Positions 44,428 through 51,600 of a DNA stretch of 51,600 nt are shown one piece after another. The stretch is from positions 1 through 51,600 of the forward strand of contig JAGXAB010000048.1 of the NCBI GenBank assembly GCA_018971775.1, read 5' to 3'. The position numbers were made by a program, and so were the translations under genes. The DNA comes from Cyanobacteria bacterium REEB67 (lineage in GTDB: Bacteria; Cyanobacteriota; Vampirovibrionia; Obscuribacterales; Obscuribacteraceae). The stretch's first letter is position 1. The number at the start of each line of letters is the position of its first letter. The notes under the pieces were generated by a model. It made no database searches, was not told the origin of the DNA, and saw only the letters and a program-made list of their open reading frames with translations.

Positions 44428-46095
44428 ATGCAAACAAAAATCATCCCATCGCGCGCCCGGCGCACCAGACTGGCCCATTCTCTGCTTGGACTATTGAGCA
44501 TTCAGCTTGGCGGACAGATTGCAGCACAGTTTTTGCCTACGGTTAGCCCCGCACAAGCGGCCTGGGCCCGCACCCATATCCATCATAGCCATCAAGCGAC
44601 GGCGCCGGCAGTGAGAAGCAGCGCTCACACTCGCGCTACGGTAAATGGCGGTGGCATCGCCGGTGGTGATTACGAAGCAGCCGTAAACAGCTGGCTCAAA
44701 AGACCGGAAATTGCCCACTCTCGCGTCGGTGTCGAAGTGATCGAACTGCCCTCCGGCCGTTTGCTCTACAGTCATGACGGCGAGAAGAGACTGACTCCGG
44801 CCTCGACGACAAAAGTAATAACGACATCGGCCGCCTATGAGCTCCTCGGTCCGGATTTCAAATACAAAACGACAATCGACGCTACCGGACCTGTCGTCAA
44901 TGGTGTCGTCAAAGGCGATTTGATTTTGCAGCCCAGTCAAGACCCGAGCTTCAATCGCAGCGATCTGCTGCGCTTGATCGACGATATGAAAAATGGTCGG
45001 GGCGGCAGTGAAAAAATCACCCAGGTGGAAGGCAATGCTTATGTCGGCGGTCCACCCGAAGGCCACGAGAGCTTTCAACCGACCTGGCTGAGCGAAGACT
45101 TCGGGCAGGATTGGATGCCGGCTTCATCAAGTCTGGTCATCGATCGCAATATCGCTTTTGCCAGTGGCTTTCCCAAACAATTTCACGTGTCAGACGACAA
45201 GTCGACCGGCCATGCCCTTCTCGACAGTCTGCTCAGTTCGGGCGAAGCGGCGTCCTGGGTTTCCTTCGACGCTCCCAGGGGCATTTTTCATATCTACCGG
45301 GGTTCTGCCTATTCACCGAGCGGCACCAACGATCCGGCGATCAAGCACGACGGACCTTTCGTGGTGGCCAATCCTGACGCTTTCAACCAGGCTATTTTCC
45401 AGGCCATGGTCGCCGAGAGCGGCATCAAGTTGGGCGCCGATCACGGCTCGCCCAAGCTGGCGAATACCCACGCTCTGGCCGAACACGTCTCCAAGCCGCT
45501 TTCACTTTTGATCAAGCATTGCCTTTACGAAAGCGATAACCTCTACGCCCAGCAATTATTGCGCTCGCTCGGTGCCACTACCCTCGGGGTCGGCTCTCCA
45601 ACCGGCGGCAAAGTGAGCAGCAAAACCCTGGAGGATCGAGGTCTTTTCAAACTTGGTGATTGGCTCGCATCGATAGGCGTCCCTAATCAGGAAGTGGTGC
45701 TTTTCGATGGTTGCGGACTATCACGTAAAGACTGCCTCAGCCCCCACGCGCTCAATCTCGTATTGAAACATATGGCCGGACCAGAGATTAAGAGCTCCTA
45801 CCTCAATCTCATGCATCAGACCGGAGCCAAGGACGGCAGTGGCTTGTTCCGCCTTAAAACCGGGGCGATGGACACCGTGCGCGGTATCACCGGCGTGCTC
45901 ACCAATTTCTCCGGTCAAAATGTGGCGGTGACAGCGATCATCAACGGCCACACACCGTCGGTAAAAAATGTGCGCATGGCCCTGGGCGATTTGATCGAGC
46001 GGCTCAAGAGAGTAAAAACACAGCCGAGCGCCCCGCCACCGGCCGCGGAAGCAAAAGAAACAAAAGGGACAAAAGAGCCGAAAGTCGCAACCTAG
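44428..46095 (+). CDS. dacB: D-Ala-D-Ala carboxypeptidase/endopeptidase (PBP4)
   Basis: 555 residues. Signal peptide (HSLLGLLSIQLGGQIAAQ). The penicillin-binding core has SxxK as PASTTKV (Ser126, Lys129), SxN as YESDNLYA and KTG as RLKTGAMDT, all intact. It trims or cleaves cell-wall cross-links in the periplasm. ATG 44428 precedes the signal peptide; longer frames upstream run into the bdhA gene. The C-terminus ends in a Lys/Glu/Pro tail. Confidence 0.93.
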   Translation: MQTKIIPSRARRTRLAHSLLGLLSIQLGGQIAAQFLPTVSPAQAAWARTHIHHSHQATAPAVRSSAHTRATVNGGGIAGGDYEAAVNSWLKRPEIAHSRVGVEVIELPSGRLLYSHDGEKRLTPASTTKVITTSAAYELLGPDFKYKTTIDATGPVVNGVVKGDLILQPSQDPSFNRSDLLRLIDDMKNGRGGSEKITQVEGNAYVGGPPEGHESFQPTWLSEDFGQDWMPASSSLVIDRNIAFASGFPKQFHVSDDKSTGHALLDSLLSSGEAASWVSFDAPRGIFHIYRGSAYSPSGTNDPAIKHDGPFVVANPDAFNQAIFQAMVAESGIKLGADHGSPKLANTHALAEHVSKPLSLLIKHCLYESDNLYAQQLLRSLGATTLGVGSPTGGKVSSKTLEDRGLFKLGDWLASIGVPNQEVVLFDGCGLSRKDCLSPHALNLVLKHMAGPEIKSSYLNLMHQTGAKDGSGLFRLKTGAMDTVRGITGVLTNFSGQNVAVTAIINGHTPSVKNVRMALGDLIERLKRVKTQPSAPPPAAEAKETKGTKEPKVAT

Positions 46096-46129
46096 CTACC
46101 GGCTGGCCGATTGTTATTCAGGTCTGATT

Positions 46130-46861
46130 TTAATGGACGCTATGATGTACGGCGTTAAGATTGGCCGCCACGATCGTTTGTCGCTCTAGCCTTTCTTCAC
46201 CCTCGTATACGCCTTTGATGCGGTTGCGCAGGGCGTAGAGGGTGCGAGGCAATTCGCCTTTGACGCCTTCACGCACGATCCACTGCGGCACGAAGAAGCC
46301 GGGGTCGAGATACATGCTGTAGGTCAATTCGGTTTTTCGGCCACCATCGGCGGGGGCCATGTCCCAATAGCCCTGGAAGTCCTTCAAAGTACCGGCGACA
46401 CGGCGAAATTCGATGCGTCCGCCCTTTTCGGTTTGCTCATAGCGAGATTCGACAGTATAGGAGAGCGTGGGCAAAAAAGGCAGCGGTGAAGTATCCATCG
46501 TCATGCGCATGACCGAGAGATTAGCCTCATCGGTGAATACTTCCACTTTTTTGACCCGAGGCGATATTTTGCCTTGAAACTCGAAGGGATTGACCATAAT
46601 CGGCCAGACCTTTTCTGGAGATTCGTTGATCAAAATCTTACCGGTGACAAATTTATTGGAGCCGACATTTTTCATGCCGACGACGACCTGCCCTTGTTCC
46701 AACTTCTCGCGATCGACGTCGACGGCAGAATTGCAGACCATGTGTGCGGTATGCGGGGCCACTGCCTGTGGTGCAGCAAAGATTGGTGTAATGGACGCGG
46801 TAAAAGATAAAGCGAGGGACAGAGCCAGCGATGCGGTAGCCGCTTTTGTCAATGAGATCAT
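46130..46861 (-). CDS. Secreted SRPBCC/START-like protein
   Basis: About 243 residues. A signal peptide (TAATASLALSLALSF region, cleavage near IFAAPQA) is followed by a SRPBCC-like pocket fold: KILINESPEKVWPIMVNPFEFQ, PRVKKVEVF, TELTYSMYLDPGFFVPQWIV. This resembles lipid-binding polyketide cyclase/START proteins. ATG 46861 has GGAG six bases upstream. An inverted repeat AGTCCC/GGGACT lies at 46873-46886 beside the ribosome site. Confidence 0.82.
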   Translation of the reverse strand: MISLTKAATASLALSLALSFTASITPIFAAPQAVAPHTAHMVCNSAVDVDREKLEQGQVVVGMKNVGSNKFVTGKILINESPEKVWPIMVNPFEFQGKISPRVKKVEVFTDEANLSVMRMTMDTSPLPFLPTLSYTVESRYEQTEKGGRIEFRRVAGTLKDFQGYWDMAPADGGRKTELTYSMYLDPGFFVPQWIVREGVKGELPRTLYALRNRIKGVYEGEERLERQTIVAANLNAVHHSVH

Positions 46862-47411
46862 CAATTTCTCCAAGTCCCGAGGGACTAAACCCAGACCAGG
46901 AGAAATACCGACAAGTAGTCATCCCAGACAACATAGTCAATGGTGCGCCAAAACATATCGGCCGTCAAGTGGGCGCGTTATCTATGGCATATATCTTAGC
47001 AAGAGCAAAAAGTGTCACTGGGACTATACTTCAAGCCTGCCTTTCGGATATCAAGCGGAGCGATCGCCTGCAAAATTTATCCAATTTTCTTAGAAATAGG
47101 TAAGTTATCTACCCTTTGAAAGCTAGTATTGGACACGTTTGTCGACGACAGGCACCATAAGTGGTGGCTTGCCCTTTTGACGCTTATATCGGACGCTCGA
47201 CGCATATTCGGCCTGCCACAAGAGGCGCGCCACGATTATGGCCAGTTAATAAAGCGGCGGCTCAATCGGCGCGGACCGGATAGGCCTTATTTTTATCCTC
47301 AATATGTAGCAATACTAGTACTTGACGACCAGGTTGAGAGTATAATGAGAAACCCAGGTCAGGCTCCAGCCTTACCTCTATCGGCGCTCGAACGCAATTT
47401 GTGAGGAAACG
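46862..47411. other. 550-bp divergent intergenic region
   Basis: No convincing gene. Two + strand readings (46846-47103 and 47129-47404) have no ribosome site and unlikely composition. It holds the AGTCCC-GA-GGGACT inverted repeat (46873-46886) by the SRPBCC start, one GCGATCGC octamer (47060-47067), and a perfect TATAAT at 47341-47346 with no good -35, about 65 bases before the GGDEF-like gene. Confidence 0.5.
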
Positions 47412-48116
47412 ATGCCCAGTTTTGATAAAGATCAGGTACCCCTCTTCGCCAGAGAAGGCCTTTTCAGACAAAAACTCAACCAGTTGCGCAATACCGGCAA
47501 CATCAACGAGCGCACCACCAACGAGGGCTCGAACCGCTTTAGAGAACTGGAGAGCGGCATCCACCTGAACAACATGCAGAAGAGCTTCCTGACGGCCGAG
47601 CCGCAGGAAGGCGAACGCACGACCTTGCTCGATAATACGACCGAGCTCTACAATCGCGCCACGATTATGCGTGTCATCCGCGATGAGCTCAAACGGGCCA
47701 AGCGCTATAAACATGCCATGTCCTTGCTCGTCGTACAGATTGACGGCTTCGAAAAAATGCAAAAAGGCAATAGTCAGGCCACCGTCGATTCGGTTTTGAA
47801 GGGCGTAGCCAACTTTTTGATGAATATCGTCCGCGACGTCGACATCCCGGCCCGCTACGACGTCAACACTTTCCTCGTTGTCTGCCCGGAAACCGACCCC
47901 AAGGGCGTAGCCGTCCTTGCTGAGCGTGTCAGAAGCAAAATCATGCTTGAGCGTGTCTCCGATGTCGGCCAAAACTGGCACGTCACCGTCAGCCAGGGCA
48001 TCGCCGGTTATCCGGGTAGCTCTCTCAAAGCGGAAGAATTGATCGACACCTGTATCGCCTGCGCCGAAGCAGCCGGTCAAAATGGCGGCAACCAGACCGT
48101 CACCGCCGAAGCTTAG
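47412..48116 (+). CDS. Degenerate GGDEF-domain protein
   Basis: 234 residues. After a 65-residue polar N-terminus comes a GGDEF fold: TELYNRATIM, VVQIDGFEKMQKGNSQATVDSVL, ARYDVNTFLVVCPETD and LAERVRSKIM, at normal spacing. The active-site loop GGDEF is DVNTF (150-154), so diguanylate cyclase activity is unlikely; such domains can bind GTP or c-di-GMP or act structurally. GAGGAAA precedes ATG 47412. It converges on a MshEN-repeat gene, a potential c-di-GMP sensor. Confidence 0.85.
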   Translation: MPSFDKDQVPLFAREGLFRQKLNQLRNTGNINERTTNEGSNRFRELESGIHLNNMQKSFLTAEPQEGERTTLLDNTTELYNRATIMRVIRDELKRAKRYKHAMSLLVVQIDGFEKMQKGNSQATVDSVLKGVANFLMNIVRDVDIPARYDVNTFLVVCPETDPKGVAVLAERVRSKIMLERVSDVGQNWHVTVSQGIAGYPGSSLKAEELIDTCIACAEAAGQNGGNQTVTAEA

Positions 48117-48154
48117 AGCGTCATGCACTAAAACAAAAAACAGAACAAAAAACT

Positions 48155-48188
48155 AAAAAGCAGGCCTCAATGCCGGGGCTTGCTTTTT
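48155..48188. terminator. Bidirectional terminator
   Basis: A 12-bp stem: AAAAAGCAGGCC at 48155-48166 and its partner at 48177-48188, with one G-T pair, flanked by A- and T-runs. It ends the convergent GGDEF-like and MshEN-repeat genes. Confidence 0.85.
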
Positions 48189-49414
48189 TATTGCCAGCCG
48201 AGTTCCTGAAGGATGGAAGGAAGCGATCTGGCATCTCCTCTGGCCGAGCATAGGGCCAGGATGAAGAGCACGAAAGTAGCCTCTTCTTCGGTCAATTTTT
48301 GCTGATTGACGAGGGCGATACATTGAGCAGCGGCACTGCTGACGTCCGCCTTGACACCGAGGTCGGCGAGAAGGTGATCGACCTGGGCGGGATCTTTGCT
48401 CATCGCTTCACGGACGCGCTCGACGTCGGAAGCGGCAATCAGACCGCAACAGGCAAGTATTTGATCGAGCTCGATTTTGACATGGTCCTTATTTTTACCG
48501 TGGGTCTTAACCTTGTCTTTTTCCTGCTCGACTATTGCCTTGGAGACGGATACCCCTTGCAATTTGACGCGCTCGAGCACATAAGTGGCGTCGTGAGCGG
48601 AGAGGATGCCGTTATTGACCATTTCCTGTACAGTGAGAGCCTGACTGAGACCGACGTCATCAACGAGGCCGACCCTGATCAGGACCTGACCAAGCGGTTC
48701 TTCATCCGAAAGCCCCTTCTCCACCGCGGCAATCAACTCGGCCTCAGGCACCATACCAGACAGAAGCAGGAGTTCACCTAAGCGGATCGTGTTGGCGCGT
48801 TGCACGCCAAAAGCGAGAGTACCTCTGAAATTGCCGTCATGGTGCCCATTTTTCAAATAAGCATGGACAATCTTCAAAAGCTCCACGGCCTTTTCGCGCT
48901 TGAGGCGGCCGTCTCTCATCAGACTCTGGGCGATCAATGCCATAAAAGCAATGTGTTCACTGACATAGCCGCGCAGAGAAAGGACCCGGGCCAGAGGCAG
49001 ACCACTGGCGATCGATACGCCCAGGGCTTCATCGCGCTGGGCCGCGGTGATCGCACCGCTGTCGATCAAAAGCTGACCGAGGCGATTGGTAAATTCGAAA
49101 AAATCACCGCTCTGACCAAGTTTCTTCAAAGCCGGCTCAAGCTCGACATTTTCCTTGGCGATTAATTTCAGAGCGTCGATGGCCACCTCTTCGGAGATCA
49201 AACGATCGCGGATCAAAGACTGGACAGTCAGTACCTGACGGAAGTGATCTTCGGGCAAAAAACCCGACGCAATCAAGACTCGACCGACCGGCAAACCGGT
49301 CTTGAGGGCCACCGGCATAGCGTCGGCAAACTGAGCCAGGCTGACCAGTTCGGACTTTACGAGCAAGTCTCCGACCAGGACCTTTGAAGCTTTCTTACTC
49401 ATCGATGCACCCAC
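48188..49414 (-). CDS. MshEN-repeat protein, second paralogue
   Basis: 408 residues built from MshEN-like units: VGDLLVKSELVSLAQF then PVGRVLIASGFL (about 14-66), RLGQLLIDSGAITAAQ then PLARVLSLRGYV, RLGELLLLSGMVPEAE then PLGQVLIRVGLV, and a weaker fourth unit near 315-385. Each is followed by an Lx(R/N)xxL(S)-type linker like the paralogue at 10849. No ATPase domain and no membrane helix. MshEN domains bind c-di-GMP in type II secretion/pilus ATPases, so a sensor or adaptor role is inferred. GTG 49414 has AAAGGA six bases upstream. The secreted protein gene lies 14 bases away on the same strand. Confidence 0.82.
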   Translation of the reverse strand: MGASMSKKASKVLVGDLLVKSELVSLAQFADAMPVALKTGLPVGRVLIASGFLPEDHFRQVLTVQSLIRDRLISEEVAIDALKLIAKENVELEPALKKLGQSGDFFEFTNRLGQLLIDSGAITAAQRDEALGVSIASGLPLARVLSLRGYVSEHIAFMALIAQSLMRDGRLKREKAVELLKIVHAYLKNGHHDGNFRGTLAFGVQRANTIRLGELLLLSGMVPEAELIAAVEKGLSDEEPLGQVLIRVGLVDDVGLSQALTVQEMVNNGILSAHDATYVLERVKLQGVSVSKAIVEQEKDKVKTHGKNKDHVKIELDQILACCGLIAASDVERVREAMSKDPAQVDHLLADLGVKADVSSAAAQCIALVNQQKLTEEEATFVLFILALCSARGDARSLPSILQELGWQ

Positions 49415-49428
49415 ACGAATTCCTTTAC

Positions 49429-50838
49429 TTAATGACTGGTTTTTGCCCGAATTGCATCCAGGCGATCTTGAAATTTTGCCGCTTCGGCGCCGCGGTTATT
49501 GGCCTTGAGAGTATCGATCACAAATTGCAGATTGCGCTGGAAATTGGGATGATCTTCCGCTGTTTTGAACCTACCGATCGGTGCACCGGTGATAGCATTG
49601 TGCTTGACCAGTCCGGCGGCCATATTAGTGATGAATTGATCCGGATTGGCCAGGACCTGCGCTTTGGCTATCTCGGTATTGCCGATCGAACCGGAGGCCT
49701 CGGCAGACGACGCCGCTGCCGCCGGCGAGGCACTACCGGCGGAGGCACGACCATCACCGCTTACCGCCTTGGGTATTGCCACCGCTTTGTGTTCCTTGGC
49801 GCCTTTTAGATTTTCTTCGAACTTTCCGACCAGCTCGGATAATTTGCTTATTTTATCCTGGGTCGTAGCTTCCGGATCGGTGCCGACTTTGGCTTCGATA
49901 TCGAGGAAGTCATCGAGGGGTTTGGTACCATAGCCAACACCGGCACTATTCAATGCCTTCAGCCGGTCGAGGAGCTTCTGGCGCTCTTCCTTCAATGGTC
50001 CATCCACCAGTTCGATTTTTTGAATGTCGATTTTGCTGTTCTGCACAGCTGCAGGCTCAGCCTTGAGTCCGCCTTTGATAGTTTCTATCTTAAATGGCTC
50101 GAGCAAATTTCCCAGTGATTTTTGCAGAGCGCTCACGTCTTCGCGGCTGAAGTTGATCAGCTCGGTCCTTTTCTCAGCGCCCCCGAGCTCAAAGGCCACC
50201 GTCACTTTTTTAGCTTCCGGAGGTGCGGCTTCAAAAGCATGCTCGGCCAGGGCAAAGGCTTCGTACTTCAAGCCGCTATCGCTCATCGAAGAATCGCGCA
50301 TGGTACGCAGCGAAATCTCATCACCTTTCAATGTCGTAATCACTCGAGAACGCCTCTGGCTGACGGATTCTTGCATGTGCTCTTCGACCCGCTTCTTCGG
50401 ATCCGAAATCGTGCCCTCTTTGATTTTGATGGAAGAGAGCAGTTCATCTTTGGAGAGAGAGCCGCTGGCGAATGCTTTTACATCGCCGGCGGTGACACTT
50501 ACTTCCTTATAGGAGCTGAGTGTAGAGGCGCTGTAAAAATAAACCGTGACGCGCGGTACTTCGCCGGGGGCCAGATCCATAATTGTCTTGGCGACGAGCA
50601 CGGCATCGATTTTGCAGTCCTGATCGGCGGCTTTCGGATTTTTATAGGTGGAGACCATTATTTCGTCGCTGTTGATACGCGCATTGAGGCGAATCGACGA
50701 GTCGAAAATTTTGGCCTTCTCGATGGCGCTGGTGATATCGGCGTCAGTAAAAGTAATAGCGGCCCGGACTGCAAGGCAATTTGAAAAAAGAGCAACGGTC
50801 AGAGCCATGGACAGTTTGGAAAATTTGGGGGCGAGCAT
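49429..50838 (-). CDS. Secreted protein of unknown function
   Basis: 469 residues with a signal peptide (SMALTVALFSNCLAVRAA). Two similar beta-rich segments, each followed by a helical region, occur at about 60-150 and 165-250 (VPRVTVYFYSAS... and KKVTVAFELGG...). The later part is helical with an Ala/Ser low-complexity linker (about 365-390). No known family. It is 14 bases upstream of the MshEN paralogue on the same strand, so they likely share a message. Confidence 0.82.
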   Translation of the reverse strand: MLAPKFSKLSMALTVALFSNCLAVRAAITFTDADITSAIEKAKIFDSSIRLNARINSDEIMVSTYKNPKAADQDCKIDAVLVAKTIMDLAPGEVPRVTVYFYSASTLSSYKEVSVTAGDVKAFASGSLSKDELLSSIKIKEGTISDPKKRVEEHMQESVSQRRSRVITTLKGDEISLRTMRDSSMSDSGLKYEAFALAEHAFEAAPPEAKKVTVAFELGGAEKRTELINFSREDVSALQKSLGNLLEPFKIETIKGGLKAEPAAVQNSKIDIQKIELVDGPLKEERQKLLDRLKALNSAGVGYGTKPLDDFLDIEAKVGTDPEATTQDKISKLSELVGKFEENLKGAKEHKAVAIPKAVSGDGRASAGSASPAAAASSAEASGSIGNTEIAKAQVLANPDQFITNMAAGLVKHNAITGAPIGRFKTAEDHPNFQRNLQFVIDTLKANNRGAEAAKFQDRLDAIRAKTSH

Positions 50839-50945
50839 GCTGCAACCTCTTCTGGCCTCTTGATCGGGCCAAGTTTTGAATCAACACTATCGTTTAACGA
50901 GCATGGCCGACTGGCCATAACACCACTTAGTGTATCAGAAGCAAA

Positions 50946-50971
50946 AACCAGCAACCGAGAGGCTGCTGGTT
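50946..50971 (-). terminator. Terminator of the edge gene
   Basis: On the minus strand AACCAGCA, a ten-base loop, TGCTGGTT, followed by more T's: an eight-bp rho-independent terminator about 50 bases after the stop of the coiled-coil gene. Confidence 0.8.
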
Positions 50972-51023
50972 CCAAAGTCGGCGGTGCGGAGAGTCGCTCT
51001 TCTCGACTAGCTTGGCGGGAGGA

Positions 51024-51599
51024 CTATTGAGAAATCAGACCGATGATGCGGCCAAATTTAACCAGCAAGTGATTGTTGAGAGAGGCCAGTTCTGCTTTTG
51101 CGGCATTTAGCTCCTGATTGAGCTCTTCATTTACCATCTTTTCGACCGTCAGGTCGGTGGTCAAAATCTGATTGGCAGCATCGACGGTGGCCATCTGCAG
51201 GGCTTTATCGAGCAACTCGGGCATGTACTTGAGCTGATCGTCTTTGGCGGCGAGATCTACAGTATGGCAGCGAATCAAAAAGTCTCTCTGCTTGACCTGC
51301 TCACGAAGCTCGACCAGCTGTCCTTGCTGGGCGTCGATGACGAGCTGCAAATGACTACCGTCAAAGTCATCATTGCCGATTATACTGGGCGTAAATCTGG
51401 TCAGGTCGGTTTCAAGAACCGGATCGTGCAGGTCGAAAGCTTCCGGTGAGAAATCGAGAGTTTCACTCTTGATGACGACTTCTTCATGGTAGGAGGCAAG
51501 CTCTTGCGCCAGAGGAAATTCGACAATGTTGGAAGGCGCGGCAAGAGCCCGATCGAGCTCATCACCGAAAATCTGATTGAGCAGATTTTCCAAACGCAT
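51024..51599 (-). CDS. Coiled-coil protein at the window edge
   Basis: 191 residues from ATG 51599, one base inside the window, so it may be complete or may continue. The first 80 residues are acidic and disordered in look. The rest is a likely coiled coil (LREQVKQRDFLIRCH, NEELNQELNAAKAELASLNN). It ends in a short hydrophobic tail (LLVKFGRIIGLI). A good terminator follows. Function unknown. Confidence 0.75.
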   Translation of the reverse strand: MRLENLLNQIFGDELDRALAAPSNIVEFPLAQELASYHEEVVIKSETLDFSPEAFDLHDPVLETDLTRFTPSIIGNDDFDGSHLQLVIDAQQGQLVELREQVKQRDFLIRCHTVDLAAKDDQLKYMPELLDKALQMATVDAANQILTTDLTVEKMVNEELNQELNAAKAELASLNNHLLVKFGRIIGLISQ

Positions 51600-51600
51600 G

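Noticed and set aside
7545..47067. GCGATCGC octamers (HIP1-like) at about 7545, 10609, 26263 and 47060
   Set aside because: Four sites in 51.6 kb is only slightly above chance, far from the dense HIP1 pattern of many cyanobacteria.
47262..48128. Long minus strand frame over the GGDEF-like gene
   Set aside because: Antisense shadow; the + strand frame has GGDEF-fold landmarks and a ribosome site.

Overview
The window holds about 47 intact protein genes and two pseudogenes, with no rRNA, tRNA, CRISPR array or recognisable insertion sequence. The gene set suggests a non-photosynthetic relative of the cyanobacteria, most likely the Melainabacteria/Vampirovibrionia lineage (Obscuribacter-like). 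The signs are Ser/Thr kinases fused to TPR or beta-propeller sensors, a minCDE-rodA cluster, a MoeB-rhodanese protein beside a ThiS-like carrier, many secreted alanine-rich or TPR proteins, and moderate GC. This placement is inference, as no phylogenetic marker RNA is present. Most genes are chromosomal housekeeping or lineage-specific genes; nothing looks like a phage or plasmid.

Layout. 0.1-5.7 kb: a GT4 glycosyltransferase and a trehalose-phosphatase-like HAD enzyme, a small protein, an E2 acyltransferase-like protein that has lost its catalytic histidine, a tentative DUF429 protein, and NagZ. 5.8-10.6 kb: a sodium:solute symporter translationally coupled to a membrane Ser/Thr kinase with a TPR sensor, then a secreted TPR/Ala-rich protein. 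10.8-15 kb: a MshEN-repeat protein, NagA, a coiled-coil protein and MeaB. 15.2-18.7 kb: minC, minD, minE, a strong hairpin, and rodA. 18.7-23.8 kb: a SAF-domain membrane protein, a pseudo-receiver, a UbiA prenyltransferase, MoeB-rhodanese with a probable N-terminal frameshift, a ThiS/MoaD-like protein without a terminal Gly-Gly, and a BNR-type pseudogene. 23.9-29.4 kb: a kinase-propeller protein with a 28-serine linker, KdsD, a zinc-ribbon protein and an unknown protein. 29.4-36.3 kb: a secreted VWA protein, an overlapping operon of two paralogous TPR membrane proteins plus a third membrane protein, a trypsin-like protease, a repeat-bearing intergenic region and small genes. 36.5-40.8 kb: an alpha/beta hydrolase, an MnmC-like methyltransferase coupled to a quinone oxidoreductase, and a TPR membrane protein. 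40.8-43 kb: a PerR-like regulator and rubrerythrin that share an operator, then a beta-lactamase-fold pseudogene. 43.1-46.9 kb: a thioesterase overlapping a 3-hydroxybutyrate dehydrogenase, a DacB-type PBP4 and a secreted SRPBCC protein. 47.4-51.6 kb: a degenerate GGDEF protein, a second MshEN-repeat protein, a secreted unknown and a coiled-coil protein at the edge.

How the parts work together. NagZ, NagA, DacB, RodA and MinCDE together cover cell-wall turnover, elongation and division-site placement. The PerR-like regulator and rubrerythrin form a small peroxide-response unit. The two MshEN-repeat proteins and the neighbouring pseudo-GGDEF protein suggest cyclic-di-nucleotide sensing without an attached ATPase. 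A recurring theme is signalling or enzyme folds that have lost catalytic residues: E2 His to Asn, receiver Asp to Ala, and GGDEF replaced by DVNTF. No convincing wholly new defence or mobile system was found. The most novel-looking candidates are the MshEN-only repeat family and the paired TPR membrane operon.
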